In this document: positions 8,908-18,121 of the stretch, one piece after another | Position numbering within the stretch: position 1 is the stretch's first letter | How the letters are laid out: every line of letters begins with the position of its first letter | Assembly (NCBI GenBank): GCA_028291985.1 | Contig: JAQGNE010000058.1 | Location: 1 to 64,000 of the forward strand | DNA length: 64,000 nucleotides | Source of the DNA: Polaromonas sp. | GTDB lineage: Bacteria > Pseudomonadota > Gammaproteobacteria > Burkholderiales > Burkholderiaceae_C | Direction of reading: 5' to 3' | Position numbers and translations under genes: made by a program | Notes under the pieces: model-generated | Seen by the model: only the letters and a program-made list of their open reading frames with translations | Told to the model about the DNA's origin: nothing | The model's database searches: none

Positions 8908-11070
8908 CTAATTTCGCCTCCACGCATGGTAGCGGCGGGCCCACTTCAGCAGGCGTTCGGGTTGGTGGGCCCGCTTCCAAGCACCCGCCGCGTATTTGTT
9001 GGCTTCTGCAAGCGTTGGATAGATATGAATCGTGGACAGGACTTTATTCAACCCCAGACCATGCCGCATCGCCAGAACGAACTCGGCCATCATCTCGGCC
9101 GCGTGGCTACCGGCAATCGTCACGCCCAGGATCGTGTCCTTGCCCGGTACGGTCAACACCTTGACAAAGCCTTCAGCCACGCCGTCAACGATGGCCCGGT
9201 CAAGGTCATCGATGCCATAGCGGGTCACCTCGTAGGCAAGCCCTTGTGCCTGCGCATCCTGCTCATTGAGGCCCACGCGGGCGATTTCGGGATCAATGAA
9301 GGTGGCATACGGAATCACCGAATAGTCGGCCTTGAAGCGTTTGACATCACCAAAGAGCGCATTGACAGTGGCATACCAGGCCTGGTGTGCGGCCACATGC
9401 GTGAACTGAAACGGCCCTGCCACATCGCCTGCCGCGTAGATGTTGGGATAGATCGTCTGCAAATACTCATTCGTCTCGATGGTTCGCCCGGTCGGAATGC
9501 CCAAAGCTTCCAGGCCGTATCCCTCCAGCCGCGCGGTGCGTCCCACGGCGCAGATGATCTCGTCGAAGTCGATGCGCAGGTCCTGCCCCTGATGGTGTGC
9601 AACCAGTGCCTTGCCCGCGGCAGAAACTTCGCAGCGCAGCGCCTCATGGCTGGTCAGCAACAGCACGCCGTCGTGCACCAGCGCGGCAGCAGCCAGCTGG
9701 CGCACATCGTCATCTTCCCGGGCCAGGATGGTTGTGCCCTGCTCCACCTGCGTGACTTGAGAACCCAGGCGCGCAAACGCTTGTGCCAGCTCACAGCCAA
9801 TCGGCCCGCCGCCCAGTACCACCAGCCGCCCAGGCACGCCGTCAAGTTTTGAAAAAGACTCCCACAGCGTGTCGCTCGTCACATAGCCGGCAGCTTCCAG
9901 CCCTGGCAGCGGCGGGACGATGGGACAGGCCCCGGCAGCAATCACAATGCTTCGGGTGGTCAGGATCTGCATGCCGCCGCCATTCAACGCAATTTCAACC
10001 GTCCAGGGGTTGACGATGCGCGCACGCCCCTGAAGCACATCAACACCCAGGCCGGCGTAGCGCTCAGCACTGTCGTGCGGCGCAATGGCTCGCACGATGC
10101 TATGGATGCGCTGCATCACCGCCTTGAAGCTGACCACCGGCATCGCATCGCCCAGACCGTAATGCGAAGCATGCTTCATCTCATGCGCCAGGCGCGCGCT
10201 GCGTATCAGCGCTTTCGATGGCACGCAGCCATAGTTCAGGCAGTCGCCGCCCATCTTGTGCGACTCGACGAGCGTCACTTTGGCCTTGACCACTGTTCCA
10301 ATATAAGCCGATACCAACCCACCCGCGCCAGCGCCAATCACGATCAGGTTGCGGTCAAAACGGCGCGGGCGGGCGTGCTCCCAACGGGCATGCAACTTGC
10401 ACCGCTTCACGACCTGCAACGCCTTGCTGACCACTAAAGGCAGCACGCCCAGAAGCACAAAAGAGCCGACCAACGCCGGGGACAGCACCGAGCGCAGCGA
10501 ATCGATTTTTGCAAGTTGTGTGCCGGCATTCACATACGCCAGCGTGCCGGCAAGCATGCCCAGCTGGCTGACGCCGTAATAAGTGCGTGTTTTGATGCGC
10601 GTCAGCCCCATCAGCAGATTGACGACAAAAAACGGCACTACTGGAATCAGCCGCAGGGTAAAAAGATAGAGGGCACCTTCCTTTTCAATGCCGCGGTTGA
10701 TCTCGTCGAGGCGGCGGCCGAATCGCTTTTGAATCGGCTCGCGCAACAGGTAGCGTGCAGACAGCATGGCCAGCGTGGCGCCGATGGCCGAGGCAAACGA
10801 CACCAGCACCGTGCCCCACAGCAGCCCGAACGCCGCGCCGCCAGCCAGCGTCAGGATGGCAGCGCCCGGCAAAGACAGCGCAGCAACAGCCACATACACG
10901 CCGAAAAACCCCGATGCCACCGCCACCGGATGTTGCCGGTACAGCGCCTCGAACAACTGATGGCTGTCCTTGATGAAGGCCAGGCTAAAAAAGCGGGCCA
11001 GGTCGAACACGAAGAAAGCGGTAACGCCCGCCAGCAGCAGCGCTGCGACCATCAGCTTGGGTAGGTTCAC
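8908..11070 (-). CDS. TVP38/TMEM64 membrane domain fused to a mercuric-reductase/Lpd-like flavoprotein
   Basis: 720 residues from a GTG at 11070, chosen because AAGGA lies 5 bp before it; the open frame extends to 11145. The N-terminal third is a TVP38/DedA-like membrane domain with several hydrophobic helices. The rest is a class I pyridine-nucleotide disulfide oxidoreductase: FAD motif GAGAGG about residue 246, redox-active CLNYGC with Cys277 and Cys282, second Rossmann GGGPIG, FAD-phosphate motif YAAGDVAG and the C-terminal HIYPTLAE with the catalytic His. The mercury-binding C-terminal CC of MerA is absent, so mercury reduction is not supported. The substrate is unknown. Confidence 0.85.
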   Translation of the reverse strand: MNLPKLMVAALLLAGVTAFFVFDLARFFSLAFIKDSHQLFEALYRQHPVAVASGFFGVYVAVAALSLPGAAILTLAGGAAFGLLWGTVLVSFASAIGATLAMLSARYLLREPIQKRFGRRLDEINRGIEKEGALYLFTLRLIPVVPFFVVNLLMGLTRIKTRTYYGVSQLGMLAGTLAYVNAGTQLAKIDSLRSVLSPALVGSFVLLGVLPLVVSKALQVVKRCKLHARWEHARPRRFDRNLIVIGAGAGGLVSAYIGTVVKAKVTLVESHKMGGDCLNYGCVPSKALIRSARLAHEMKHASHYGLGDAMPVVSFKAVMQRIHSIVRAIAPHDSAERYAGLGVDVLQGRARIVNPWTVEIALNGGGMQILTTRSIVIAAGACPIVPPLPGLEAAGYVTSDTLWESFSKLDGVPGRLVVLGGGPIGCELAQAFARLGSQVTQVEQGTTILAREDDDVRQLAAAALVHDGVLLLTSHEALRCEVSAAGKALVAHHQGQDLRIDFDEIICAVGRTARLEGYGLEALGIPTGRTIETNEYLQTIYPNIYAAGDVAGPFQFTHVAAHQAWYATVNALFGDVKRFKADYSVIPYATFIDPEIARVGLNEQDAQAQGLAYEVTRYGIDDLDRAIVDGVAEGFVKVLTVPGKDTILGVTIAGSHAAEMMAEFVLAMRHGLGLNKVLSTIHIYPTLAEANKYAAGAWKRAHQPERLLKWARRYHAWRRN

Positions 11071-11263
11071 AAAATTCCTTGTCAAAACGCACAGGACATC
11101 GGCCGCAACACGCATGCCGCCATCGCTTGGCCACAGGCCGGCCATGGGATGGCCGATTGTGCTGAAATCTGCAGGCTCGCAGCGCGCAGGCTACTGACGG
11201 TAGACCGAAAGAGTCGCACGCTGCACCAGAGCTTTCCCGTCATTATTTTCCAGGACACAGCAT

Positions 11264-12142
<879 letters not shown>

Positions 12143-12163
12143 AGCTGATGAAAGGCATACGCC

Positions 12164-13123
12164 ATGCATGACACCCTGTCCCTATTGAAGAAAACGCCCT
12201 TCCCCGCCATCAGCCGCAGCCGGCTTGACACCCTGCAGGTCAACCTCGGCTACAAGTGCAACCAGAGCTGCTTGCACTGCCATGTCAATGCCGGACCGAA
12301 CCGCACCGAGATGATGGACGCCGATACGCTGGCGCTGATTCCCCAGGTGTTGGCTGCGCGAGGCTTGCAGACGCTGGACCTGACGGGCGGCGCGCCTGAG
12401 CTGCATAACGGTTTTCGCGACTTGGTTAAAACCGCAAGGGCGCAAGGCGTACGCGTGATCGACCGCTGCAACCTGACCGTTCTGTTCGAGCCAGGCCGGG
12501 AACGGCTGGCGGAATTTCTGGCCGATCAGCGTGTCGATATCGTGGCCTCGATGCCCTGCTATTCGGCCGCCAATGTAGACAAGCAGCGCGGCGACGGCGT
12601 GTTTGACCTCAGCATCGCGGCACTGCAAAAGCTCAACAGCCTGGGCTATGGGCAGCCGAGTTCGGGGCTATTCCTGAACCTGGTCTACAACCCGCAAGGA
12701 CCCTCATTGCCACCCGAGCAGCGGGCGCTGGAGGCCGACTACAAACGTGAGCTGCTGCAGCATTTCGGCATTGTTTTCAACTCGCTTTTTGCGCTGACCA
12801 ACATGCCGATTCAGCGCTTCGGCTCTACGCTGGTTTCCAAGGGGACGTTTGACGCTTATATCGAACTGCTCAAAAGCAGTTATCAGCAGCACAACCTCTC
12901 TGGCGTGATGTGCCGAAACACGGTCAGCGTGGACTGGCAAGGCTGGCTGTCCGACTGCGACTTCAACCAGCAGCTGGGACTGCCGCTCGGTTATTCGGGC
13001 TTGAAGCGCCATCTGCGTGAGCTGCTCCACGCACCCCTGGACCACCAGTCGATTCGTGTGGCAGGCCATTGCTTTGGCTGCACCGCCGGCCAGGGCAGCA
13101 GCTGCGGCGGCGCGCTGGACTGA
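12164..13123 (+). CDS. arsS: Arsenosugar biosynthesis radical SAM protein
   Basis: 319 residues. The radical SAM cluster motif CxxxCxxC is at Cys32, Cys36 and Cys39 (CNQSCLHC), followed by DLTGGAPEL for SAM binding. The C-terminal domain carries further cysteines (MCRNTVSVD, SDCDFNQQ) and ends with CFGCTAGQGSSCGGALD, the hallmark of the ArsS family. Family knowledge: ArsS transfers the deoxyadenosyl group to methylated arsenic en route to arsenosugars. No arsM methyltransferase is visible in the window. The flanking genes (MTA phosphorylase and two glycosyltransferase-type genes) fit the pathway. Confidence 0.9.
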   Translation: MHDTLSLLKKTPFPAISRSRLDTLQVNLGYKCNQSCLHCHVNAGPNRTEMMDADTLALIPQVLAARGLQTLDLTGGAPELHNGFRDLVKTARAQGVRVIDRCNLTVLFEPGRERLAEFLADQRVDIVASMPCYSAANVDKQRGDGVFDLSIAALQKLNSLGYGQPSSGLFLNLVYNPQGPSLPPEQRALEADYKRELLQHFGIVFNSLFALTNMPIQRFGSTLVSKGTFDAYIELLKSSYQQHNLSGVMCRNTVSVDWQGWLSDCDFNQQLGLPLGYSGLKRHLRELLHAPLDHQSIRVAGHCFGCTAGQGSSCGGALD

Positions 13124-13149
13124 CGCCGCTGTTGTTGACGACAGTCAGC

Positions 13150-13839
13150 ATGGCGCCGCCCGAACTTTCCATCATCATGCCGGTGCTCAATGAGGCCGCG
13201 GGTATCGACACCACGCTGGCTGCACTGTTGCCGCTGCGCCAGCGCGGGGCAGAGCTGGTGGTGGTGGACGGCGGCAGCACCGATGACACGGCTTTGCGCG
13301 CTGCAGCCCATGGCGCGTGCGTGCTGACGTCTGTGCCCGGCCGCGCAGCGCAAATGAACGCCGGAGCGCGCCGCGCTGCCGGCAGCGTGCTGCTGTTTCT
13401 GCATGCCGACACGGTATTGCCCGCAGACGCCGACCGGCTGATCAATAGTGCGCTGTCCGCGTCCAGCAACCGCCGCGTGTGGGGCCGATTCGATGTCAGC
13501 ATCACCGGTCGGTCCGGCATGCTGCCGGTGATCGCAGCGATGATGAACTGGCGCTCACGCCTGACAGGGATTGCCACCGGCGACCAGGCCTTGTTCATGA
13601 CGCGGGCGGCCTTTGCCGCAGCAGGCGGGTTTGCCGCCCAGCCCCTGATGGAAGACATCGACATGTCGCGCCGCCTGCGCAAGCTGTCGCCACCTGCCTG
13701 TCTGCGCGAGCGCGTGGCAACCTCCGGCCGGCGCTGGGAAAGCCGGGGCGTCTGGCGCACGGTATGGCTGATGTGGCGACTGCGTTTTGCGTACTGGCGC
13801 GGCGTTTCGCCCGACCGGCTGGCCAGGCGTTATCGCTAG
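13150..13839 (+). CDS. Arsenosugar-cluster-type family 2 glycosyltransferase (TIGR04283-like)
   Basis: 229 residues from ATG 13150; the longer frame overlapping arsS is rejected. GT-A fold: IIMPVLNE at the N-terminus, VVVDGGSTDDT for nucleotide-sugar binding, and a DxD-type LHADTVLP. A short hydrophobic region lies near PVIAAMMNW. Proteins of this small GT2 subfamily are usually found beside arsS. The acceptor is presumably the arsenic-ribose or a related polyol (inference). It lies 26 bp after arsS and 11 bp before the next gene, in the same direction. Confidence 0.85.
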   Translation: MAPPELSIIMPVLNEAAGIDTTLAALLPLRQRGAELVVVDGGSTDDTALRAAAHGACVLTSVPGRAAQMNAGARRAAGSVLLFLHADTVLPADADRLINSALSASSNRRVWGRFDVSITGRSGMLPVIAAMMNWRSRLTGIATGDQALFMTRAAFAAAGGFAAQPLMEDIDMSRRLRKLSPPACLRERVATSGRRWESRGVWRTVWLMWRLRFAYWRGVSPDRLARRYR

Positions 13840-13850
13840 GCGCTTTCGCC

Positions 13851-14501
13851 ATGCCTCACCAGCCCGCTCCGCCGATGACACGCATTGTCATTTTTGCCAA
13901 GGCGCCAGTGCCGGGCCAGGTCAAGACCCGGCTCATACCGGCTTTGGGGGCGGAAGGTGCGGCCCAGCTGGCCCGGCGCATGCTGGCGTATACCCTGCAA
14001 CAGGCTACCCAGACAGGCCTGCATGCCGTCGAGCTGTGCATGAGCCCAGGGTCGCAAGACCCCCGCTGGCACGGGATCGATCTGCCGGCGGGTGTGCTGC
14101 GCACTGAACAGGGCCACGGTGACCTGGGTGAAAAAATGGCCCGTGCCGTACAGCGCGTGACGACTGAACACCAGCAGGCGGCAATGCTGGTCGGCACCGA
14201 TTGCCCCGCCCTTTCCAGCGCAGGGCTTGCCGAGGCTGCACGGCAGCTGGCGCATCACGACGCGGTTCTGATCCCGGCAAGCGATGGCGGCTATGTGTTG
14301 CTCGGGCTGAAAGCGCCCTGCCCCGGCATTTTTTATGACATGGCATGGAGCACCAGCGCGGTGGCATCGGAAACACTTGCCCGGCTGGCGCAGCTGGGCT
14401 TGAGCGTATGGATCGGCCCGACGCTTGACGACATCGACGAGCCAGCTGATCTGGCGCACCTGCCTGATACGCATGCTGCAGCATGCAGGGTGAATATTTA
14501 A
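13851..14501 (+). CDS. DUF2064 / TIGR04282-like glycosyltransferase, arsenosugar cluster
   Basis: 216 residues from ATG 13851; an internal ATG at 13875 (MTRIVIFAK) is an equally good start. The nucleotidyltransferase-like signature FAKAPVPGQVKTRL is near the N-terminus, followed by GTDCPAL with the conserved Asp, and IPASDGGYVLLG. This family (DUF2064) commonly follows the GT2 gene above in arsS clusters. Its exact reaction is not established. The coding end contains the perfect palindrome GCATGCTGCAGCATGC at 14471-14486. Confidence 0.83.
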   Translation: MPHQPAPPMTRIVIFAKAPVPGQVKTRLIPALGAEGAAQLARRMLAYTLQQATQTGLHAVELCMSPGSQDPRWHGIDLPAGVLRTEQGHGDLGEKMARAVQRVTTEHQQAAMLVGTDCPALSSAGLAEAARQLAHHDAVLIPASDGGYVLLGLKAPCPGIFYDMAWSTSAVASETLARLAQLGLSVWIGPTLDDIDEPADLAHLPDTHAAACRVNI

Positions 14502-14504
14502 GGC

Positions 14505-14559
14505 AAAACGGCTCCTAGCCCATAATCTGCGAGGCCTTAATGCTATTACTGTTATAGCG
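14505..14559 (-). repeat. Two-hairpin dispersed repeat (family 1), copy C
   Basis: AAAACGGCTCCTAGCCC, a spacer, then the core TGCTATTACTGTTATAGCG. The copy starts 3 bp after the stop codon of the arsenosugar cluster. The rest of 14560-14784 holds no recognisable gene; a TAAAAT hexamer at 14769-14774 could be a -10 box just ahead of the mrp operon but this is weak. Confidence 0.75.
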
Positions 14560-14784
14560 CATCAGGCTTGAACGGAGCCGGCAGCCTGGTCCCGCCCGAT
14601 GCGCTCACTCGCCGCTTTTCCTGCATGAAGCGCCAGAGATGCCCGCATGGCGAGGCAAGAAATCGCTGTCTTTTCACTGCGTGGACGTTCGGCTTATGTA
14701 GCTCCGAAGGCCTGCGGACAGCACGCCCGAGTCGCTCAGCGCTGACAGCTGCGTACATCAGGCGAGCCGTAAAATCAAAACGGC

Positions 14785-17769
14785 ATGATCCTGATCGTTC
14801 TCGTCCTCCTTCCTTTTCTTGGCAGCCTGCTGGCTGCAGTTTTGCCCGCCACTTCTCGCAACGCCCAGTCGGCCCTGGCCGGCACCCTGGCCCTGCTGGG
14901 CACGGTGGTTGCCGCCTTGTGCTTTGATGGTATTGCCAGTGGCGGAATCATTCGCCACGAGATCACCTGGCTGCCCGTGCTGGGCCTGAACATGGTGTTT
15001 CGCATGGACGGGTTCGCCTGGCTGTTTTGCCTGCTGGTGCTGGGCATAGGCGCGCTGGTAGTGCTGTACGCCCGCTACTACATGTCGGCTTCAGATCCGG
15101 TGCCGCGCTTCTTTTCTTTCTTCATGGCTTTCATGGGCTCCATGCTCGGCGTGATCCTGTCTGGAAACCTAATCCAGCTGGTGATCTTCTGGGAGATGAC
15201 CAGCCTGCTGTCGTTCCTGTTGATCGGCTACTGGCATCACCGGCGCGATGCACGTCGGGGTGCACGCATGTCGCTGACCGTCACCGGCGCTGGCGGTCTT
15301 TGCCTCCTCGCCGGCGTGCTGGTGCTCGGGCATATCGTGGGCAGTTACGACCTCGACACGGTGCTGGCATCCGGCGATGTCATCCGCGCGCACCCGCAGT
15401 ATGGAGTGGCGCTGGTGCTGGTGCTGCTGGGTGCTTTCACCAAAAGCGCACAGTTTCCCTTCCATTTCTGGCTGCCGCACGCGATGGCTGCACCCACACC
15501 TGTGTCGGCCTATCTGCATTCGGCCACCATGGTCAAGCTGGGCGTCTTTTTGATGGCACGCCTGTGGCCGGTGCTGTCAGGCACCGAGGCATGGTTCTGG
15601 CTGGTCGGCGGCGCGGGGGCGGTAACCCTGCTGCTGGGCTCGTATGTGGCAATGTTCCAGCGCGACCTGAAAGCCTTGCTGGCCTATTCGACCATTTCGC
15701 ACCTGGGCCTCATCACCCTGCTGCTCGGGCTGAACAGCCCACTCGCGGCGGTTGCGGCGGTTTTTCACACCATGAACCATGCGACGTTCAAGGCGTCATT
15801 GTTCATGGCTGCCGGCATCATTGACCATGAAACCGGCACACGGGACATCCGCAAGCTCAGCGGCCTGATGCGTCTGATGCCGGTCACCGGTACGCTGGCC
15901 ATCATTGCCAGCGCATCGATGGCGGGCGTGCCGCTGCTCAACGGCTTTATTTCCAAAGAAATGTTCTTTGCCGAGACGGTCTATATCCAGTCCACCCCGT
16001 GGATCAACTGGGGGCTGCCCCTTGTTGCCACCATCGCCGGCATCTTCAGCGTGGCCTATTCGGCGCGCTTCGTCTTCGATGTTTTTTTCGGCCCGCCCTG
16101 CGGCGACAACGTGCCACGCCAGCCGCACGAGCCGCCGCACTGGATGCGTGTGCCGGTCGAGCTGCTGGTGCTGGTTTGCCTGGTGGTCGGTATCGCGCCA
16201 GCCTGGTCAGTAGGCCCGCTGCTGGCAGCTGCCGCCGCGCCGGTGGTGGGCGCCAAACTGCCTGAATACAGCCTCGCGGTCTGGCATGGATTCAACCTGC
16301 CGCTGGTGATGAGTCTGGTGGCCATGGCTGGCGGCGCAGCGCTGTATCTGCTGCAGCGCCAGAAGCGCGCTGACGGCGGGCTGCTGCACACGCCGGTGCT
16401 GCATCGCTTCGATGGCGAGCGGGCATTTGTGCACCTGTTGGCACGCCTGAGCAATGCGGGCCGGCTCAGCCGGACGATGCTGGGATCACACCGCCTGCAA
16501 ACCCAGTTGCTGCTGCTGGCCACGGTGGCCGTTGCCGGGCCTGCAGCGGCGTTGCTGATGAATCCGGCCGGAGCCGGGTCGCGCGAGCTGCTTGCCTTTT
16601 CACCCATGTTTGCCATGACCTGGCTGATCGGTGCGGCTTGCGCAGTGGCGTGTGCGTGGCAGGCCAAGTTTCATCGGCTCGCGTCGCTCATGCTGGCAGG
16701 CGGTGCGGGTCTGGTTTGCTGCATCACCTTTATCTGGTTCTCGGCGCCAGATCTTGCCCTGACGCAGTTGGTGGTCGAAATCATCACCACCGTCCTGCTG
16801 CTTTTGGGCCTGCGGTGGCTGCCGGTACGTAAAGTGAAGATTCAGCCCCGCCAGCCACGCTTACAGCTGTGGGGGCGGCGCGGGCGTGACCTGCTGATAG
16901 CCGTCATGGCCGGCGTCGGCATGGCATCGCTGGCCTGGACCATGATGACCCGGCCTTTTCCCAACAGTATTTCGCCCTTCTTCCTGGATAACGCGCTGAC
17001 CAAGGGCGGCGGCACCAATGTTGTCAACGTGATGCTGGTGGACTTTCGCGCCTTCGACACTTTTGGCGAGATTACCGTTCTTGGCGTGGTGGCGCTTACC
17101 GTTTATGCGTTGCTGCGCCGCTTTCGTCCGGCGCTGGAATCAATGGCCCTGCCTGTGCAGCAGCGCGCGCAGGCCGACGATGGCAGCAGTGACCTGCTGA
17201 ACCCTCGGCTTGCAGTGGACACAGCCGTAGGGTACCTGATGGTGCCGGCGGTTCTGGTCAGGCTGCTGCTGCCGCTGGCGGTGCTGGTGTCCGTCTACTT
17301 TTTCATGCGTGGGCATAACGCGCCTGGCGGCGGCTTTGTCGCCGGGCTCGTGATGTCGGTGGCCCTGGTGCTGCAATTCATGGTGTCGGGTACCGAGTGG
17401 GTGGAAGAGCACCTGCGCATTTTTCCGCGCCGCTGGATTGCCGTCGGCCTGCTGCTGTCCCTGGCAACCGGTGGCGGCTCCATTGTTCTGGGCTATCCCT
17501 TCATGACCACGCATACCGCGCACCTGAGCCTTCCGCTGCTGGGAGACCTGCACCTGCCCAGCGCACTGTTTTTTGATATGGGCGTGTTCTCGCTGGTACT
17601 GGGCGCAACCATGCTGATCCTGACCGCGCTGGCCCACCAGTCGGTGCGAAGCCACCGCTGGGCTGAAGACCATGAGCCCCCGCCGATACCAGGCAAGGTG
17701 CGTGCACCTGCCCCATCCGCAGCTTCTCCGATGGGGCCGAAAAGCCGCTCGAGCGGCCGGGAGACCTGA
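14785..17769 (+). CDS. mrpA: Mrp/Pha monovalent cation/proton antiporter subunit A, fused A+B form
   Basis: 994 residues of almost continuous membrane helices. The N-terminal two thirds are NuoL-like, with proton-channel features such as FPFHFWLPHAMAAPTPVSA. The C-terminal region from about residue 825 matches MrpB: HNAPGGGFVAGLVMSVAL, GGGSIVLGYPF. Separate MrpB is not found downstream, so this is the PhaAB-type fusion. The seven-subunit-equivalent complex exchanges Na+ or K+ for protons at the inner membrane and supports pH and salt homeostasis. It is the first gene of an operon with 4-bp overlaps for most junctions. Confidence 0.95.
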   Translation: MILIVLVLLPFLGSLLAAVLPATSRNAQSALAGTLALLGTVVAALCFDGIASGGIIRHEITWLPVLGLNMVFRMDGFAWLFCLLVLGIGALVVLYARYYMSASDPVPRFFSFFMAFMGSMLGVILSGNLIQLVIFWEMTSLLSFLLIGYWHHRRDARRGARMSLTVTGAGGLCLLAGVLVLGHIVGSYDLDTVLASGDVIRAHPQYGVALVLVLLGAFTKSAQFPFHFWLPHAMAAPTPVSAYLHSATMVKLGVFLMARLWPVLSGTEAWFWLVGGAGAVTLLLGSYVAMFQRDLKALLAYSTISHLGLITLLLGLNSPLAAVAAVFHTMNHATFKASLFMAAGIIDHETGTRDIRKLSGLMRLMPVTGTLAIIASASMAGVPLLNGFISKEMFFAETVYIQSTPWINWGLPLVATIAGIFSVAYSARFVFDVFFGPPCGDNVPRQPHEPPHWMRVPVELLVLVCLVVGIAPAWSVGPLLAAAAAPVVGAKLPEYSLAVWHGFNLPLVMSLVAMAGGAALYLLQRQKRADGGLLHTPVLHRFDGERAFVHLLARLSNAGRLSRTMLGSHRLQTQLLLLATVAVAGPAAALLMNPAGAGSRELLAFSPMFAMTWLIGAACAVACAWQAKFHRLASLMLAGGAGLVCCITFIWFSAPDLALTQLVVEIITTVLLLLGLRWLPVRKVKIQPRQPRLQLWGRRGRDLLIAVMAGVGMASLAWTMMTRPFPNSISPFFLDNALTKGGGTNVVNVMLVDFRAFDTFGEITVLGVVALTVYALLRRFRPALESMALPVQQRAQADDGSSDLLNPRLAVDTAVGYLMVPAVLVRLLLPLAVLVSVYFFMRGHNAPGGGFVAGLVMSVALVLQFMVSGTEWVEEHLRIFPRRWIAVGLLLSLATGGGSIVLGYPFMTTHTAHLSLPLLGDLHLPSALFFDMGVFSLVLGATMLILTALAHQSVRSHRWAEDHEPPPIPGKVRAPAPSAASPMGPKSRSSGRET

Positions 17770-17770
17770 C

Positions 17771-18121
17771 ATGGAAATCGTGCTTGCGCTTGCCATCGGA
17801 GTGCTGACCAGTTCGGGCGTCTACCTGCTGCTTAGGCCGCGAACCTTTCAGCTCGTCATGGGCCTGACCCTGCTGTCCTATGCGGTCAATCTTTTTATCT
17901 TCAGCATGGGGCGGCTCAAGATCGACAGTGAGCCGGTACTGAATCCCGGCATGGTGGCCAACCTGGCCAATACCGCCGACCCGATGCCGCAGGCGCTGGT
18001 GCTGACCGCCATCGTCATCGGTTTCGCGATGACGGCGCTGTTCCTGGTGGTGATGCTCGCCTCTCGCGGACTGAGCGGCACCGACCATGTGGACGGTGTC
18101 GAACAGGAGGCACCGAAATGA
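17771..18121 (+). CDS. mrpC: Mrp antiporter subunit C (NuoK-like)
   Basis: 116 residues from ATG 17771; the in-frame extension into mrpA is rejected. Three hydrophobic helices are visible (residues about 3-20, 27-46, 75-100), with DPMPQALVLTAIVIGFA before the third, the signature shared with NuoK and MrpC. The stop overlaps the start of mrpD. It is a small core subunit of the antiporter membrane arm. Confidence 0.94.
   Translation: MEIVLALAIGVLTSSGVYLLLRPRTFQLVMGLTLLSYAVNLFIFSMGRLKIDSEPVLNPGMVANLANTADPMPQALVLTAIVIGFAMTALFLVVMLASRGLSGTDHVDGVEQEAPK

Noticed and set aside
8908..11070. Mercuric reductase assignment
   Set aside because: The C-terminal vicinal cysteine pair that binds Hg(II) is absent and no mer genes are nearby.
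14568..14927. 119-residue plus-strand frame before mrpA
   Set aside because: Overlaps the mrpA start in another frame and has no recognisable domain or export signal.
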